From Euglena gracilis (lineage: Eukaryota > Euglenida > Euglenophyceae > Euglenales), in NCBI GenBank assembly GCA_039621445.1, contig CP154956.1, positions 59,405,178 to 59,469,177 of the forward strand: 64,000 nucleotides of DNA, in the 5' to 3' direction. The notes under the pieces were generated by a model. The model was not told the DNA's origin and did no database searches. It worked only from the letters and a program-made list of their open reading frames with translations. The translations under genes were made by a program, and so were the position numbers. Numbering within the stretch: the stretch's first letter is position 1; each line of letters begins with the position of its first letter. Positions 51,101 to 62,900 of this stretch are shown here, in pieces.

Positions 51101-52231
51101 TCAGAAAAGGCCCCTTGGCACTGCATTCTTGATTCTCTGGCACCCAGGGTGCAGACCTGGGCTGGCACCACGCCCCAGGGTACTCTGGGACCCCCCGTTT
51201 GCCGTTCAGGTTTCTTCCGCTTTTGTTGCACCCCTCACCTCTCGCAGCGAGAGCTGAAGCTGAAGATGCGGAATTACTCTCAGGGGGTCAGGCTTCTTTT
51301 TCAGGCAGGTTCGCCCTTCGGGGGTGCTTTGGGCAGCAGGGGGGGGGGCAGCAATGGTGTCTGCTTGGGGGATGATGGGCAGGCACCTCATAGCACAAGG
51401 CACCCCCGCCCCCCCCCCCCCCCCCCCGGGGTGGTAAAAAGGAGCCCGCCGGGGGTGCGCTGCATCAACCAGGCCCCCGGGCCCGTCCAGCTGAAGCCGA
51501 TCCTGCCGCCCCCGAACCCGGAGAAGGACCAGGCGCTGCAGATGCGCCTCAAGGTCGCTCATCCGCTTCGCTGGGTTGCATGTGCGTTGGTGGGGGGTGG
51601 GCCATCCTTTCCTTTTGGCCTCAAGTTTTAGGGGAGAAAGGAACTCCGAAGCGATGTTTACTCTGAGCTGGTTTCTATGGTGTTTGATGTATCTCGCTTC
51701 AAGTAAGAATTGAATTTTTTTTTGATTTTTTTTTGAATTTGAAAATGAATTTTGTCTTTTTTTTGGCTTGAAAGGATTGCAAAATGGCTCTGTTTGTGGC
51801 TTTACTGATATTTGCTATTGCATTTCCAATATGGCTTTCTTATTGAAAGGTGTCGATTTTGATTTCCAAGCTCACATGCCTGCACATCTCGAAACATTAT
51901 CTAAATCCCGCCGTAAATGTAATTGTTGTACAGTATTATTTTATGGAGGCGGGGGCAGAATTAATGCAGCGCTGTGGGACTTTGAGTCCCAAACAAGCGA
52001 GCAGCCCTCTCTTGAAGCTGTATCACAACCTCCCCCCGCCCGCAGGCGATGGAGTTTGCGGCGAAGGTGCCCAAGCCGAAGGCGAAGCCACCGGCCCCGC
52101 GAGGGAAGTGGGAGGCCGACGCCGAGGAGCTGAGTGGGGGCAGCGCCGGGGATGCCCTCGCCGCGCTGGAGTGGCAGCACCAGCGGGACCAGGAGGAGGG
52201 ACAGGCTTTGACAGGGACGACATGGAACTAA
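48190..52231 (+). CDS. short basic/proline-rich protein with YTLEDYK and EFAAKVPKPK motifs, possible flagellar protein
   Basis: Supported exons: about 48190-48337, 50444-50548 (CTTCAG acceptor, GTATGT donor), 51248-51286, an exon ending 51555 (start uncertain), 52046-52231 (TAA). All joins are phase 0. Sequence landmarks: GYMGGAPAGPARHPTHDELY; GYTPYTLEDYKKINQPVKL followed by GYAETEEKMRG; RELKLKMRNYSQ; CINQAPGPVQLKPILPPPNP with EKDQALQMRLK; AMEFAAKVPKPKAKPPAP; AALEWQHQRDQEEG at the end. The order (a YTL-Y-K motif with an LG segment, a short charged helix ending in NYS, then an EFA-x-x-VPKPK block and an E-x-x-H-x-x-D tail) resembles small uncharacterised proteins I recall from flagellated organisms; role inferred only from that. 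Start: ATG at 48190 or 48202. The first donor (GTGTCG) is weak, so an extra exon near 48547-48640 (PTPDPPPRRRAHSIDLGGN) is possible. Confidence 0.58.
48807..49619. mobile_element. hAT-like MITE B, composite (813 bp) with 8-bp target duplication
   Basis: Direct repeats ATGGGGAC at 48799-48806 and 49620-49627. Outer ends CAGGCTTTTGCTTAAGG and CTTAATTAAGCAAAACCTG. Inside is a second left end (CAGGCATTTGCTTAAG near 49094) and a second right end (CTTAAGCAAAAGCCTG near 49490-49505), so two units are fused. Interior CTAGC-rich arms, C(n)G(n) junctions, and CCGGCGC-GAAG/GCAG-hairpins. No coding frame. It sits in an intron of the 48-52 kb gene. An inverted partial relative is at 14560-14775. Confidence 0.8.
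50166..50226. repeat. 24-bp tandem duplication GTGGTGGTGTGTGCACACTA
   Basis: Two perfect copies of a 24-bp unit (CTGTGGTGGTGTGTGCACACTA-type) containing the palindrome GTGTGCACAC. In an intron about 220 bp before exon 50444-50548. Confidence 0.8.
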
Positions 52232-52433
52232 ACAGCACCCGAGCTGTGTGCATTGCGCACCCCCTGCCATAAACAAACGCTCTCCCCACGCTGCCACCTG
52301 CGGGCCTCGTGTTTCTTGATTTATAAAGTGTGATCATGACGTTATGAATTCTTTCCATGCCTTCCAACTCAACAGACAAAAACCGTCATTTCTCATCAAT
52401 CTTTGCACTTAAATCCTAAACAGCGCAGAACGC

Positions 52434-52848
52434 CAGGGGTTTTCTTAAGCCGGAGGGCACCCCATGGGGGAAGCTGTAATGAGGGGAAAAAATGCAGGGA
52501 TAGGTGAGCTGGGCAGCCCAGTTGGCTGGCCGGCCTGTGGCCGGCTGGCCCGGCCTTCGGCCGGCTGGCCCGTCTTCCGGCCAGGCTGGACCCAAATTTA
52601 TTTCACTCGACCCCCCGGGGGGCCCCAGCTTTGATCCACATCCATCCATCAAATTGTCGAAAACGGCAAAAATGTGTTAGAAAATTTTGGTTTTCATCGA
52701 CCCAGCCCAGCCCAGTCCGCTCCAGCCCCAGGCCCCCCCATCCCCCGGGGGGGGGTCTAGCCAGCAGCTCATTTCCAGCCAGCAGCCTTTTTGCCAGCCG
52801 GAGGCTGGACTCCCCCCCGGGGGGGGGGGTCCTTAAGATAACCCCGTG
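52434..52848. mobile_element. hAT-like MITE C (415 bp) with near-perfect 8-bp target duplication
   Basis: Flanks CAGAACGC (52426-52433) and CACAACGC (52849-52856), 7 of 8 identical. Ends CAGGGGTTTTCTTAAG and CTTAAGATAACCCCGTG. The interior shares with MITE A the GGGATAGGTGAGCTGGGCAG-, GGCCGGCTGGCC- and AAAATGTGTTAGAAAATTTT-type blocks, but the first half is in the opposite orientation, so the family rearranges internally. It begins 200 bp after the stop codon of the preceding gene. Confidence 0.75.
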
Positions 52849-54059
52849 CACAACGCCAGTTTCACTCCTCTCCCTCGTCTTCGGGGCCTGAAACGCCTTC
52901 AAAGCCTGAAGACGTCCAGGCCATCAAGCGTCAGCTGAAACTATAACCCGCCCTCTAGAACAACCCCCTAACTCATTTCCTCAGCTCCTCAGTAACCCTT
53001 AGTCATGCTTTCCTCAGTTCCACCTTGTACGTTTTGTACGTTCCTCATCCCACTGTACCATCGCCCATATCCCAGCGTCGTTCTGGGCATTGCTTTCGCT
53101 TCGAACGATTGGACTAAAGCTCTTTGGGAAATTAAAAGTTTTTATAAAGCACCCTACTTTTCCCAGAAATCCTTTTCCCATGATATTTTCCTGTTGCACC
53201 TTTCAAACGCCTCTTTGAACCCAGGCATTGTGAAGTCATGAAGGTCTGCATGTTGTTGCCATTGACATTATCACAGATGAGCGGTCAAGAAGTATTATAC
53301 AGCGCTGTCATGGTGGTGCACTTTTTTTTTTGCTTTCAAAACGGAAATCTCCGCCAAAGCACTTCGGTTTCCAATTATTTATGTCCCCCCATCTGGATAT
53401 TTTGTCAAACAATTGTCAGAATTCAGGGTTTTTTTTGCCATCCAAAGATCGCAGTAAAGACTTTTTTTGTTACCCATTATGCAAAGTCCTTGAAGATTGT
53501 CTGTGGGCATTATGCTTTTCCAGTTGGACAGGGATTGTTGCTCTTTGTTGAATCTTAAAATGTTGTGCTGCACGGAAAAGGTTTTTATGAGAAAACACAG
53601 TATACCCCCGGTACAAGCCACGTTGTGTCACTGCACAACCTCTGTGGCAACAGCCCATTTTCCTGGAAATTATTGCTCGAAAATTGCCTCGGAATGGCAA
53701 AATTATTAAATCTGCCTCTCTGGAGCCATTCACCACTTCTATTTCTCTCCAATTTGGCGATGTGGCTCGACATGTAACCAAAATCATGCAAAAGAGGGTG
53801 TTTATTTTCCTTGCCCGCACATGGGACCGTTTTGTTGACATGTCGTGTCGTTGGCAACTCCTCCCTACCCATGTCAAGTTCTGTTGCGGCGTGTGTAAAA
53901 GTTTGCAAACCAACCCCATCCTCAAGCAAGGGAGCAGGGCAGCCCACACTGCCTGTGAGTAGCACTGGACCTTGTGTTTGAATAATGCAGAATAGCAACC
54001 CCATTAAACCATGTTCGGGACAGACGCGCCCCTGGCCCTGGCGACTACTCTTCATCTCA

Positions 54060-54700
54060 AAATGGCTGAAAACAACTGAGTTGCAAAACATGAAACGAGC
54101 CGCAGCGCAAAATTTTTTTTCCGATGGCAACCAGGGGTGACCGACATTTTGGAAGTAAGATACATTTTCTCGAAATATTTTTTTGGAAAAGAGTTTTCGT
54201 TTTGGCCCCAAAACTCGCCTTTGCCGAGTCGACACTGGGAGGGGGGTGTTGGTGGTGGCAAATCCTCCCTTGTGCATGGTGGTACAGTGTTGTGTCGCGG
54301 CTCATTTCCAAAAAAAAACAGCCGTTTTTGGGCGTTTCTGAGCCATCGATTGGGTCTAAATTAAAATTCTCAAAATATTTCAAAAAGTAAGCAAAATCAA
54401 AAGGCAACCAAAAAGGGAGCCTTGTCAACATCCCATCCAATCAAGTTTCTCTTCTTTCTAAATCTGCACATATCCCAGGTTATGGCCCTTTCTGGGCTGA
54501 ATAACTCGGGCATTGCGGAATATTGGGGGTCAAATGGAGGTGTTTCGGAAAGCCTGGATCCAGTTGCTTGTGAATGAGGAAAAATACTTCCAGAAAACGG
54601 TAGGGATGATGGCGATAATCGGCGGTTGGCCTTGCCTGAGCTGACCCAAGGGAAGGGGAGTCAGCCACCCCTCTTCCCCCGGTGGTACTTTTGTATATAT
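54060..54700. repeat. R1 dispersed repeat copy, divergent
   Basis: AGGGGTGACCGACATTTTGG, TTTTCTCGAAATATTTTTTTGG, CCGAGTCGACACTGGGAGGG, TCAAATGGAGGTGTTTCGG, GATAATCGGCGGTTGGCC in R1 order. 52857-54059 and 54701-56170 contain no recognised gene; short open frames there have no acceptor/donor support. Confidence 0.5.
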
Positions 54701-56182
54701 TTTTTCCGGATTAGGAGTTGGTTTCCCTTTTTTTTTTAACCATATTTCGGAGTCAGTATGTCCAAAATTCCTTGAAAAGTTTATACATCCAGCCCAAAGA
54801 AAACACATTATATCGAACTTGCAGGGGTCCCAAGCAGACCTACCTTGATTTAGCAAGGACGACCACTACATGTAAAAGCAGTGCCATAGTCCATGTTGTC
54901 AATTACTGCTGTATTCATGTGACTGACCATAACCCTTTTAGGATAAATTTGCTTTTCTCAGTCTCGTTGCCTTTGTACTCTTGTGACCTTTTGCACACTT
55001 CAACTCTGACCTGTTCTTTCAACCCCAAGCAATCTCAGTGTTTGCCTGCGATTTTACACACCCGTGGTGATGATTTCTGTGCAACTGATTGGTTTTGTTG
55101 TGGGTGGTATGGTATGGGCTATTGGACGACCGATTCATTTTTGTCACCAGGCCTCAACAGAGGTTTTCAGTGCTTTGCAAAGAAGGCAGGGAGAGAGTGG
55201 TGCATTCTTTTTCAAATGATTCTTCCTCCCCTGGTGGCCAGGAAGGTTAGCAGTCTCAGCTTGATCCATTTGATTTTGTTCCTCCAGCGAAGCTTTCATC
55301 ACCAGCCGACGATCATTTTCACGACCCCATAGGTGGCAATTCCAACAACGGCTGACAGGGCCCAACCGTTGGTGCCTGCTCGTCACCTACCCAAAAACTG
55401 TGTTATTTTCAGAATGACACGTACTCAATTTCTATGATTGATTTCTTCAGCCTGAGTGCGGAGAGCTGTTCGGCATGCCATGCAAACCTTCGCCAGTTTT
55501 TAATTATCATTACTACTATTATTGATATTTTATTTAATATTATTATTATTTATTTGGCGCTAAGCTCTTTGTTTAAAAAAAATTATTTTTTTTAAACAAA
55601 TTTTGTCTTTTATTATGTGGATAATAAAAGACACTGAGGTGGATGGACGTGCGACGATTCAGTGGTGTATCAACATACAGTCCGGGTTCAAATTTCGGAA
55701 GGGCATACAAATTAGAAGAAACCAATGAACAATTCGAGTGAAAAATAGAGAAATAAAAGTCGACAACTACTCTAACTGAGAGCTCCTCCCCCCATTTGTC
55801 AATGCCGGTGACAACATATCAAAAAATCCTCAACCCACTGCCCCCTCAGCTGTGCCGATTTATGTTCGCCTGAAGCGGCACGTCATGCCTGGCAGTCGGA
55901 CCCTACCCCAGCCAGGGAGGCGGCTCTCCCAAGCGCAGGTCTTCCTCTCTGCCTGATCTGCACACAAATGAAGGTGGTGATGATGATGTCTTTTTCGTGT
56001 TATTTTCCTTGGTATATTATAGCCCTGCCAACCCTGCAATTAGGCAACTGATTATTTTTTTGGGGCTCCCAAAGAAAGTCCAGGTTTTGAATAATGCTGA
56101 GCTCTTAAAGGGACTTGCACGTAATGGATGGCCAAAGAGACTAGCTAGCATTGCAAATTGAATTACTTATGATGCTGTGCTG

Positions 56183-56395
56183 GGGGGGGGTCGAAAAACG
56201 CTCGTTTTCGGCTCAAAAACAGCTTTTCCGGGTCCGGGAGGCCAAAAAACAAAACAACATGGTGTCCGTTTTTTTTTCTCGATTTTTTTTCGACTATTTC
56301 ACCTTAAAATGGCCGAAAACAGGCTAGGCCAAAAACCCTGGGTGGGTGCCCCCCCCCCCGGGGGGGTCTTAAAAAGAAGCCTGACGCCAACCTGT
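56183..56395. repeat. R3 dispersed repeat, third copy
   Basis: GGGGTCGAAAAACGCTCG, TTTTCGGCTCAAAAACAG, CTTTTCCGGGTCCGGGAGG; ends at a C(n)G(n) junction followed by CTTAAAAAGAAGCCTG, which looks like a hAT-like right end without its partner. Confidence 0.55.
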
Positions 56396-56601
56396 TGAGA
56401 TGGCCAAGGGCACGGTGCCGAATGATTTTTTTTTCATTTTTTGGAAACAAAATTATGATTTTTCAGACCAGTAAAAAATACAAATGTATTCCTGGATGTT
56501 TTAGAAAACGGATCCAAAAATATTTATACAGGGAGGATTGTCAGAGAATGACTGCAGATGCAGCTTTTATAAAAACATCTGGAGCAAAAACTCATCTCGA
56601 T

Positions 56602-56902
56602 CAGGCTGTATTTTAGTCGGGTGCCGACCCCACCCCAGGGAGGGGGGGTGCCTGCCTGGGCAGGCACTCCAAGGCACTCCAAATCCGACCCCCCCCCGGG
56701 GGGTAGGGCACACGGCCAAAAGTGCCCTAGCACAACCCCGGCGCCGAAGGCGCCGGGGAGCCAAAAATGGCCCATTTTCAAAGGAATGTGCCCGGGCACA
56801 GGCCGAAATCCGACCCCCCGGGGGGGGGGGTAGTGCCTGCCTGGGCAGGCACTCACAGGCACTCCGGACCCCCCCCCCCCGGGGTTGGTAAAAAACAGCC
56901 TG
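56602..56902. mobile_element. hAT-like MITE E (301 bp) with perfect 8-bp target duplication
   Basis: ATCTCGAT on both sides (56594-56601, 56903-56910). Ends CAGGCTGTATTTTA and TAAAAAACAGCCTG, inverted. The interior has four C(n)G(n) blocks, two copies of GTGCCTGCCTGGGCAGGCAC and a central CCCCGGCGCCGAAGGCGCCG hairpin. Removing the element restores an open frame across the site (AAKTHLD-type to AKMCVRFEIL), but the sequence there is A/T-rich and not a convincing exon. 56911-57570 shows A/T-rich, A-run rich sequence only. Confidence 0.82.
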
Positions 56903-57589
56903 ATCTCGATGCCAAAATGTGTGTGCGCTTTGAGATTCTGTATCATTTGATGTATTTTTTCACAAGAATTTTTTATATTTTTTATATTTTTTTCACAAGA
57001 ATTTTTTTCCTTTATCTGGTGTTTTTTATCGTAAGCTCCTTTTGGCGCTGCTGCACGTCAGAAGGAGCAACGCATTGCAATGAGTTCTAAACAAGTATTG
57101 TTTCATTTTTTTGTGAATCCCCCAGGTGTCCTCCCTTTTAGGTTTTCAAATTTTGACACCCTTTTCCATTTGAATTCATTTTTGTGATCCCTCCCATGAA
57201 CCTGGGACCCTGCCCCCTTACCCAACCACCCCTCCCAGATCACACCTGACCCTCACCAAAACCCTAACCTTAATTCTAACCCTGACCAAGTCATACCAAA
57301 CCAAGTCTCTCAACAAACAGTGTTCCCATACCACGCACCCACCAGGTTTTGTTAAGTGCGGAACTCTTTGTATAAAAGTAATCTGAATAAAAGAAGCAGA
57401 TTTAAAAAAATGGGAAATTAAAAAAAAACAGAAAATTCAAACAACTAAATGTTTAAGAAAACAAAAAAACCAATGAAAGAGTAAACCAGGAAAACAAAAC
57501 CTGAAAAGGCAGAAAATAAATGGAAAACGGGCTATTTTTTGGGTCAGGTACACAGCTGGCCATGGAGGCTTGTACGGGGTGGTAAACCC

Positions 57590-57690
57590 CCCCCCTGAAT
57601 ATAACGATGGGTCGTTACCTGACTTTTCAGTTGGTGGAAAATCCAGAGGGGGTCGTTATAAATGGGGGGTCGTTATCAGAGGGGGGCTTT
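57590..57690. repeat. R6 repeat (GGGTCGTTATAAATGGGGG), copy 1
   Basis: GATGGGTCGTTA, TTGGTGGAAAATCCAGAGGG, GGTCGTTATAAATGGGGGGT, CGTTATCAGAGGGGGG. Copies at 57965-58075 and 62005-62100. Confidence 0.65.
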
Positions 57691-57723
57691 GCTGTGTTCC
57701 CTACCACAGCTATGTCTGACACG

Positions 57724-57806
57724 CTTTCTACCATCCTTGCTGGCTTTGTGTGAGGATGTGCGACCCTTGCACATCCTCACACAAAGCCAGCAAGGATGGT
57801 AGAAAG
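57724..57806. ncRNA. perfect 38-bp stem-loop, possible small-RNA precursor
   Basis: Arms 57724-57761 and 57769-57806 are perfect reverse complements over 38 bp (5' arm starts CTTTCTACCATCCTTGCTGG, 3' arm ends AAGGATGGTAGAAAG), separated by a 7-nt loop GACCCTT. It lies between two R6 copies. A perfect, recently formed hairpin of this length could be a hairpin-derived small-RNA source, a foldback transposon core or an inverted-duplication scar. Expression is unknown. Confidence 0.4.
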
Positions 57807-57964
57807 AATGGTAGGGTCCTCTATAGGCTCTGCTCCTCCGCCCACCCTGACCACGCCCCCGTCCAAGCAGCGGTCGATCCGCTCACACTTCAAGTAAACA
57901 CTGGTGAGCCTGGACGCTCTTACGTGAGATGCATCATCTTACCCGTGCTTTCTGTTCTTTGTCA

Positions 57965-58075
57965 ACCATGGGTGGTTATATTTCTTTTTTTGGTGGAAAT
58001 TCCAGGATGGGTCGTTATAAATGGGGGGGGGTTCGTCATCAGAGGGGGGTCGTTCTAAATGGGGGGGGGGTTTAG
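57965..58075. repeat. R6 repeat, copy 2
   Basis: TTGGTGGAAATTCCAGGATG, GGTCGTTATAAATGGGGGGG, CGTCATCAGAGGGGGGTCG, TTCTAAATGGGGG. Same order as copy 1. 58076-59100 otherwise holds no recognised gene. Confidence 0.65.
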
Positions 58076-59100
58076 TCGGTCCCAGGGGCAATATTTTTGG
58101 TCCTGGATGATTTCCTTTCATTTCCCATCATTTTGGAGATGTTTTGAAAAAGATCGATTTTTTTGGCCTAGAGTTACACAAAAAAGGCAAAAAGGCAAAA
58201 AGGCAAAAAAGACAAAAAGTCAAAACAGACCAAAACAGAGGTGTTTGGGGCTGTGCAAACATAAAAACGTGAGGCGTCACTGTTTAAATTTAATTTAATG
58301 CATTTCATTTTCCAATAACGTCTGTTTGTACCTTTCTTTTCGAACTGGAAGGGACAAACAAAGCAAAAAAGAAAATCTAACCTCGCCGTTTGCTTTCTGG
58401 GCATTCTGTGCACATGAACCTGGCTGAGTGTGGGGTCACCGAGCTCTTTTCTCTTCAGAATGATGGTTTTGGGGCTGTTTTGGGCTGTTCCCCCCCCCCA
58501 AAATGTCTCGGAAATGTTTGGAGACCAAGAATGAAGCCCTTGCAAACGTCCCATCTGACCGTAATTTGATCTCCCCTTGACTCCACGCCCAGCACCAGTT
58601 ATAGATATGTCTCCTTGGATATCGAATGGATACACCCCTGATACTCCACTTGTGCAGCCTCGTCGATCCATTTTGGCTGAATAGACAGTGACTAAAAGTG
58701 ATTCACTCGTTCGAACGGACTTCCTGAGGCCCAAGATTCCGTCCCCTGGATTTTCTTTTAACATTAGCATGCTTTTTTGCGGGGTTTTATATTTTTTTTG
58801 TTTCCAGGGCAAGAGGTTAGTTGGGATTTTTTTTTTGGCTGCGGTTTTGCGGGGGGCATTACCGGGGGGGGGGAAATTTTGCCCTAGAGAAGATTTGCGC
58901 GGACAAATTTCGCGGAAACAAATCCCGCGAAATATTTCCGGACATTTTTAAGGAATCCCGCGAAATTTGTCGCCCGCGAAATTTGTAGCTGCAAAACTTA
59001 TCTAGCACAAAATCCCCCCCCGGTATTAGGGTGAGGGTCTGACACTGTACGCAGTGCAGTTTTTTTTAATCCCACAACAACCTCTGCTCAGGGTGCACAG

Positions 59101-59267
59101 ATGGAGTTGCCAGCCCCAAGGCGGAGCGAGGGAGGCCCATCAGATGATGCAACACGCAAGTTGAAGGCGTACATCCGGGAGTTGGATAACCGGGAACAGG
59201 TAGATTCAATGCCATCGAGGCTGCCATCGAGCAAATTATTTTGATGTGTGTCATGCATGCACGTACG

Positions 59268-59300
<33 letters not shown>

Positions 59301-59885
59301 GTGCGCGCGAACACACACACACACACACACACACATTTACACAACAAAATGGAAAATGGAACGCAACCAGGTTCAACACACAGCCACATCAAGCAAAGCA
59401 CATTGAATACTCATATTGCCAATGTCTTTTGTGGTGAAGAGTTGGCAACCGCATTAAATATCAGGTTCCGTGTCAGGGTGCCCTCAGGCTTGTTGCAACC
59501 ACCCACAGCCGGCGCAGTTGGTCGCAAGGCCGACGGCGGGGTGTATCGCGGCGGCACAAGCGGCCCTGCCCGCCCCCCGGTGCAGGAGGTGCTGCAGTCG
59601 CAGGAGGAGCGGTCGGTGGCCCTCCTGCAGCAGCTGAGCGGCGCAGACGAGGCGTCGTGGCGGCAGATCTCGGACGCCGTCCAGGGGGTGATGGACCGCA
59701 AGCAGCAGGCGTTCATGCAGGACATGCATTCCAGGTCTCCCTGTGCCCTCCCCCCCACTGTGTCCTCGGTGTCCAAACACCCCCGTTTGGGCCAAAAGCT
59801 TTGCCGCCGCACGGAATCCTGGCTTGACTGAACACCTTTGTGTTAATCTTATTTTTTTTTTTAAATTGATTAATCAATCAATCAG

Positions 59886-59943
<58 letters not shown>

Positions 59944-62900
59944 CATTAAAAATCTTATTTAATTAATTACTTAATTTCAGTTAATGGATGCTCACATTAA
60001 CTTTGTAATTTCAGTGTTTGTTTCATACGGAGGGGGCGAGCTGTGTGTTGGGGAATGTCCTCTGCGAGGCCCAGGGAGGAGCAGTCGCCGGTCCCCCATT
60101 CGGAAAGGAATTGTGGCCCAGGCACCGCCGCTGTGCAGTGCGGTGGACTACGAGGAGCGGCTCATGATGCAGAACGAGAAGCTGCAGGTGGAGGTGCGGA
60201 TGTGGGAGCTGCGGGAGCAGGACCTGCAGGAGCAGTTCGCCTTCCGCGAGCAGCAGATCAAGCGGAAGTACGAGGAGCGCATTGGGTGTGGACTGCCCGC
60301 TGCCAAGAGGCAGGGGGGGGCAACGAAGAGACTCAGTCTCGATCCCCCCCAAACCTGTTGCGTTGCCACGCCCTTGTTTGTTGGGGACATTTCCATCAAC
60401 AATTACCTCTTGGAATTTAGTCAGCCGTTCTCGCACTTAAATTTTTTGTGTTCCTTTCCGTTATTGCGCGGGGGGGGGGGGGCGAGCCAACTATGTGTTG
60501 AGTGCGAGATCGGCCGCGGAAGAGGACGACCACATCTGACAGCCATCGAAGAGGAGGGTACCTTTTTACACATGGGAAGGATCAGAACTCCCTTCTTTTC
60601 CCTTCTGTTTTCCTCCCTTTTGTGTTGTGAAAACCATCCCAGGGGGTTTGTTGTTTTTCATCAGCTCTTCTAATTATTTAATTCTCTGTTTTGGCTTTTG
60701 CATTCCTGCAATGGGTGAAAGTTGGAGTTACCTGGTGGGAGACCTGCAGAGAGATTGGCATCATGTGCAAGAGACCATATCGCCCACCGCCAGCCAAGTC
60801 TTATGGCAGACCTGGTGAGGTTGCCAACTCCATTTTCCTCCATCTCAAGCCCCCCCCCCCCACTCTGTTATTTGGCGCCAAGGCTTTGCGTTTCCACCTT
60901 TTTTCCTTCAGAGGGTTTCGTGATGTGCAAGGTTGGCAAGGTGCTGTTTGGCTGGAAAGCCCTCGGAGGTGGCTTTCCAGCCAGCCAGCACCTTTGTTCA
61001 CTTTTTATCCACTGGTGAGATGGACATGAGACACTCTCCTTTCTCGACAAAAGTACATGGCGGTCCAACTTCCTTTTGGGCTTCTGAAGAGAATTTTTGG
61101 ATTTTTTTTAATTTTCTGCCTCTCATCCTTGGCAAAAGTTTCCCCGTGCGCCTCCATGGCTGGTGGATCGTGAAGGCAGCATGCAGGGTTTGGCATTCTG
61201 CTCCCCAAGGAACGTTGCTGGTTTCAATCGTTGAGCGCCTGCCAGGCCACCCCCGCCCCCTGCCGCAGGGAGCTGGAGGAGCAGCTCCGCACCCTCGGGG
61301 GCGTGTACCACCCGAGCACGCCGGAGTACTCCGTGGTGCACTGCCCGGTCAGCCTCGGCATCGACATCGCGGAGGAGCGGGCCCAGGCATGTGGCAGGCA
61401 TGGAAGCTGAATGCAAACCTCAAAGCACGTCTCATTCCTAACGAGGACCTCTGCTTTTTCATGCCTGTTTTTTTCCTCCCAAATTTTTTCCCCTTGGCAA
61501 GTCTGGTCCTTCACCGCGGGGAAGGCTGGAAATTAGCCCCCAATCTCTGACTCTGGTTTTTTTTCAACCTCCACAAATTATACTTTTTTCAAATCTCTCT
61601 TACTCCGCCTTTCTTCTTCTTCTTCTTCTTTTTTTTTTTTTTGTTGTTCTTCTTCTCCTGCACTGCCTGCCCCTGTGAAAAGCCGCCCCTGCATTTCGCA
61701 GCTTTACCTGACGAAGGAGCCGATCAAGATGCACCCCGGGGTGCGGGTGATCGGAGTGGACCCGGCCGTGGGGTCCTCCGGAGTGGCGGTCGGGGACGTC
61801 ATCACGAAGGTGTCGTTCACCGTCCCCATCGGCAGCAGCGCTGACTTCCGCAATGCAGTGACCAAGGTCTGCTGCCCTTTGCCCAGGTCTTCATGTGTGG
61901 CGGATTGCATACAAATGCAAATCCCTTATTCACCTTTTCTTTTTATTTTCCAGTTTGACTGACTGGTCTTGGGCCCCCTTTCTTGGGGTTGAACTCCCTT
62001 GTGAATGTTGATTTTGACGATGGGACGTTATCCAATATTTGAGTTGGTGGAAAATCCAGAGGGGGTTGTTGTAAATTGGGAGCTGTTGTCGGAGTGCAGT
62101 TCTTGCCAGAGGTTCCTGATGATGAGAGTGAATGGCTGACAGACATTTTTTCAGACACATGTAATCAATCATAATCATGTGGGTTATTAATTAATCAATT
62201 TCATGTGGGTTCCTTCTTCCTTCCTCCTAAGAGGCATGTTATACATGTGCTCATGTTATTTTATCGTGAGCCATTCTTCTCAGTGGCAGAACTTTGCCTG
62301 GAGGCTTCTGGCATGAGTCAGCATGTTTCTCAGTTTGAGATTTGTGTAATATTTCCAACAGGCCGTTATGAAGAGAAACGGGAATTTTCTTTTTATTTCT
62401 TGAGGACCGCTAAAAGCCAAAAAAATCATAGATCAAAAGACACATTTTTGGGTGTTTCGGCTGGTTTGGCGATGATCTGAGGAGGCCAAAAATAGTTTCC
62501 CCCCTTGAGGTCGACCTCTTTCGTCTAAAATAACCGAATTGAAAATTTTCCCTTTGGATTTGTGGTTGAATGTGCTGGGACAGCAGATATTTTTTTGTTT
62601 CGTTCAGGACTGCCCTGATTGTAAAGAGTCATTCTAAAATGGACGGGGTTGAATTTTCTCACTTATGACCCCACCAGAGCCTTTTCACCATAGTCAGTCA
62701 CTCATTCTCTAACCCCCCCCCCCCCCAGACAGTCGGGTGGTGAGGTCAAGAATCTGAAGAGTGACTGACTGGCTCTTCGAAAGTATAATGTTATTTGACA
62801 GTTGTCTCTTTCAACCCATCTTTTCCCAACCTTGGCTATTTTTGGACTCCCAGGGGTAACCCTAGGGGGGGGGTCAGCTTTTATTGCGAAACCCCCCCGG

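Noticed and set aside
53585-54277. A 230-codon minus-strand frame
   Set aside because: The distal part lies in an R1 copy, the rest is A/T-rich with no domain or splice-site support.
60910-61018. A possible exon (EGFVMCKVGKVLFGWK frame) between PDZ-gene exons
   Set aside because: Using it breaks the phase chain 60814 to 61269, which otherwise joins perfectly; splicing past it gives a consistent protein.
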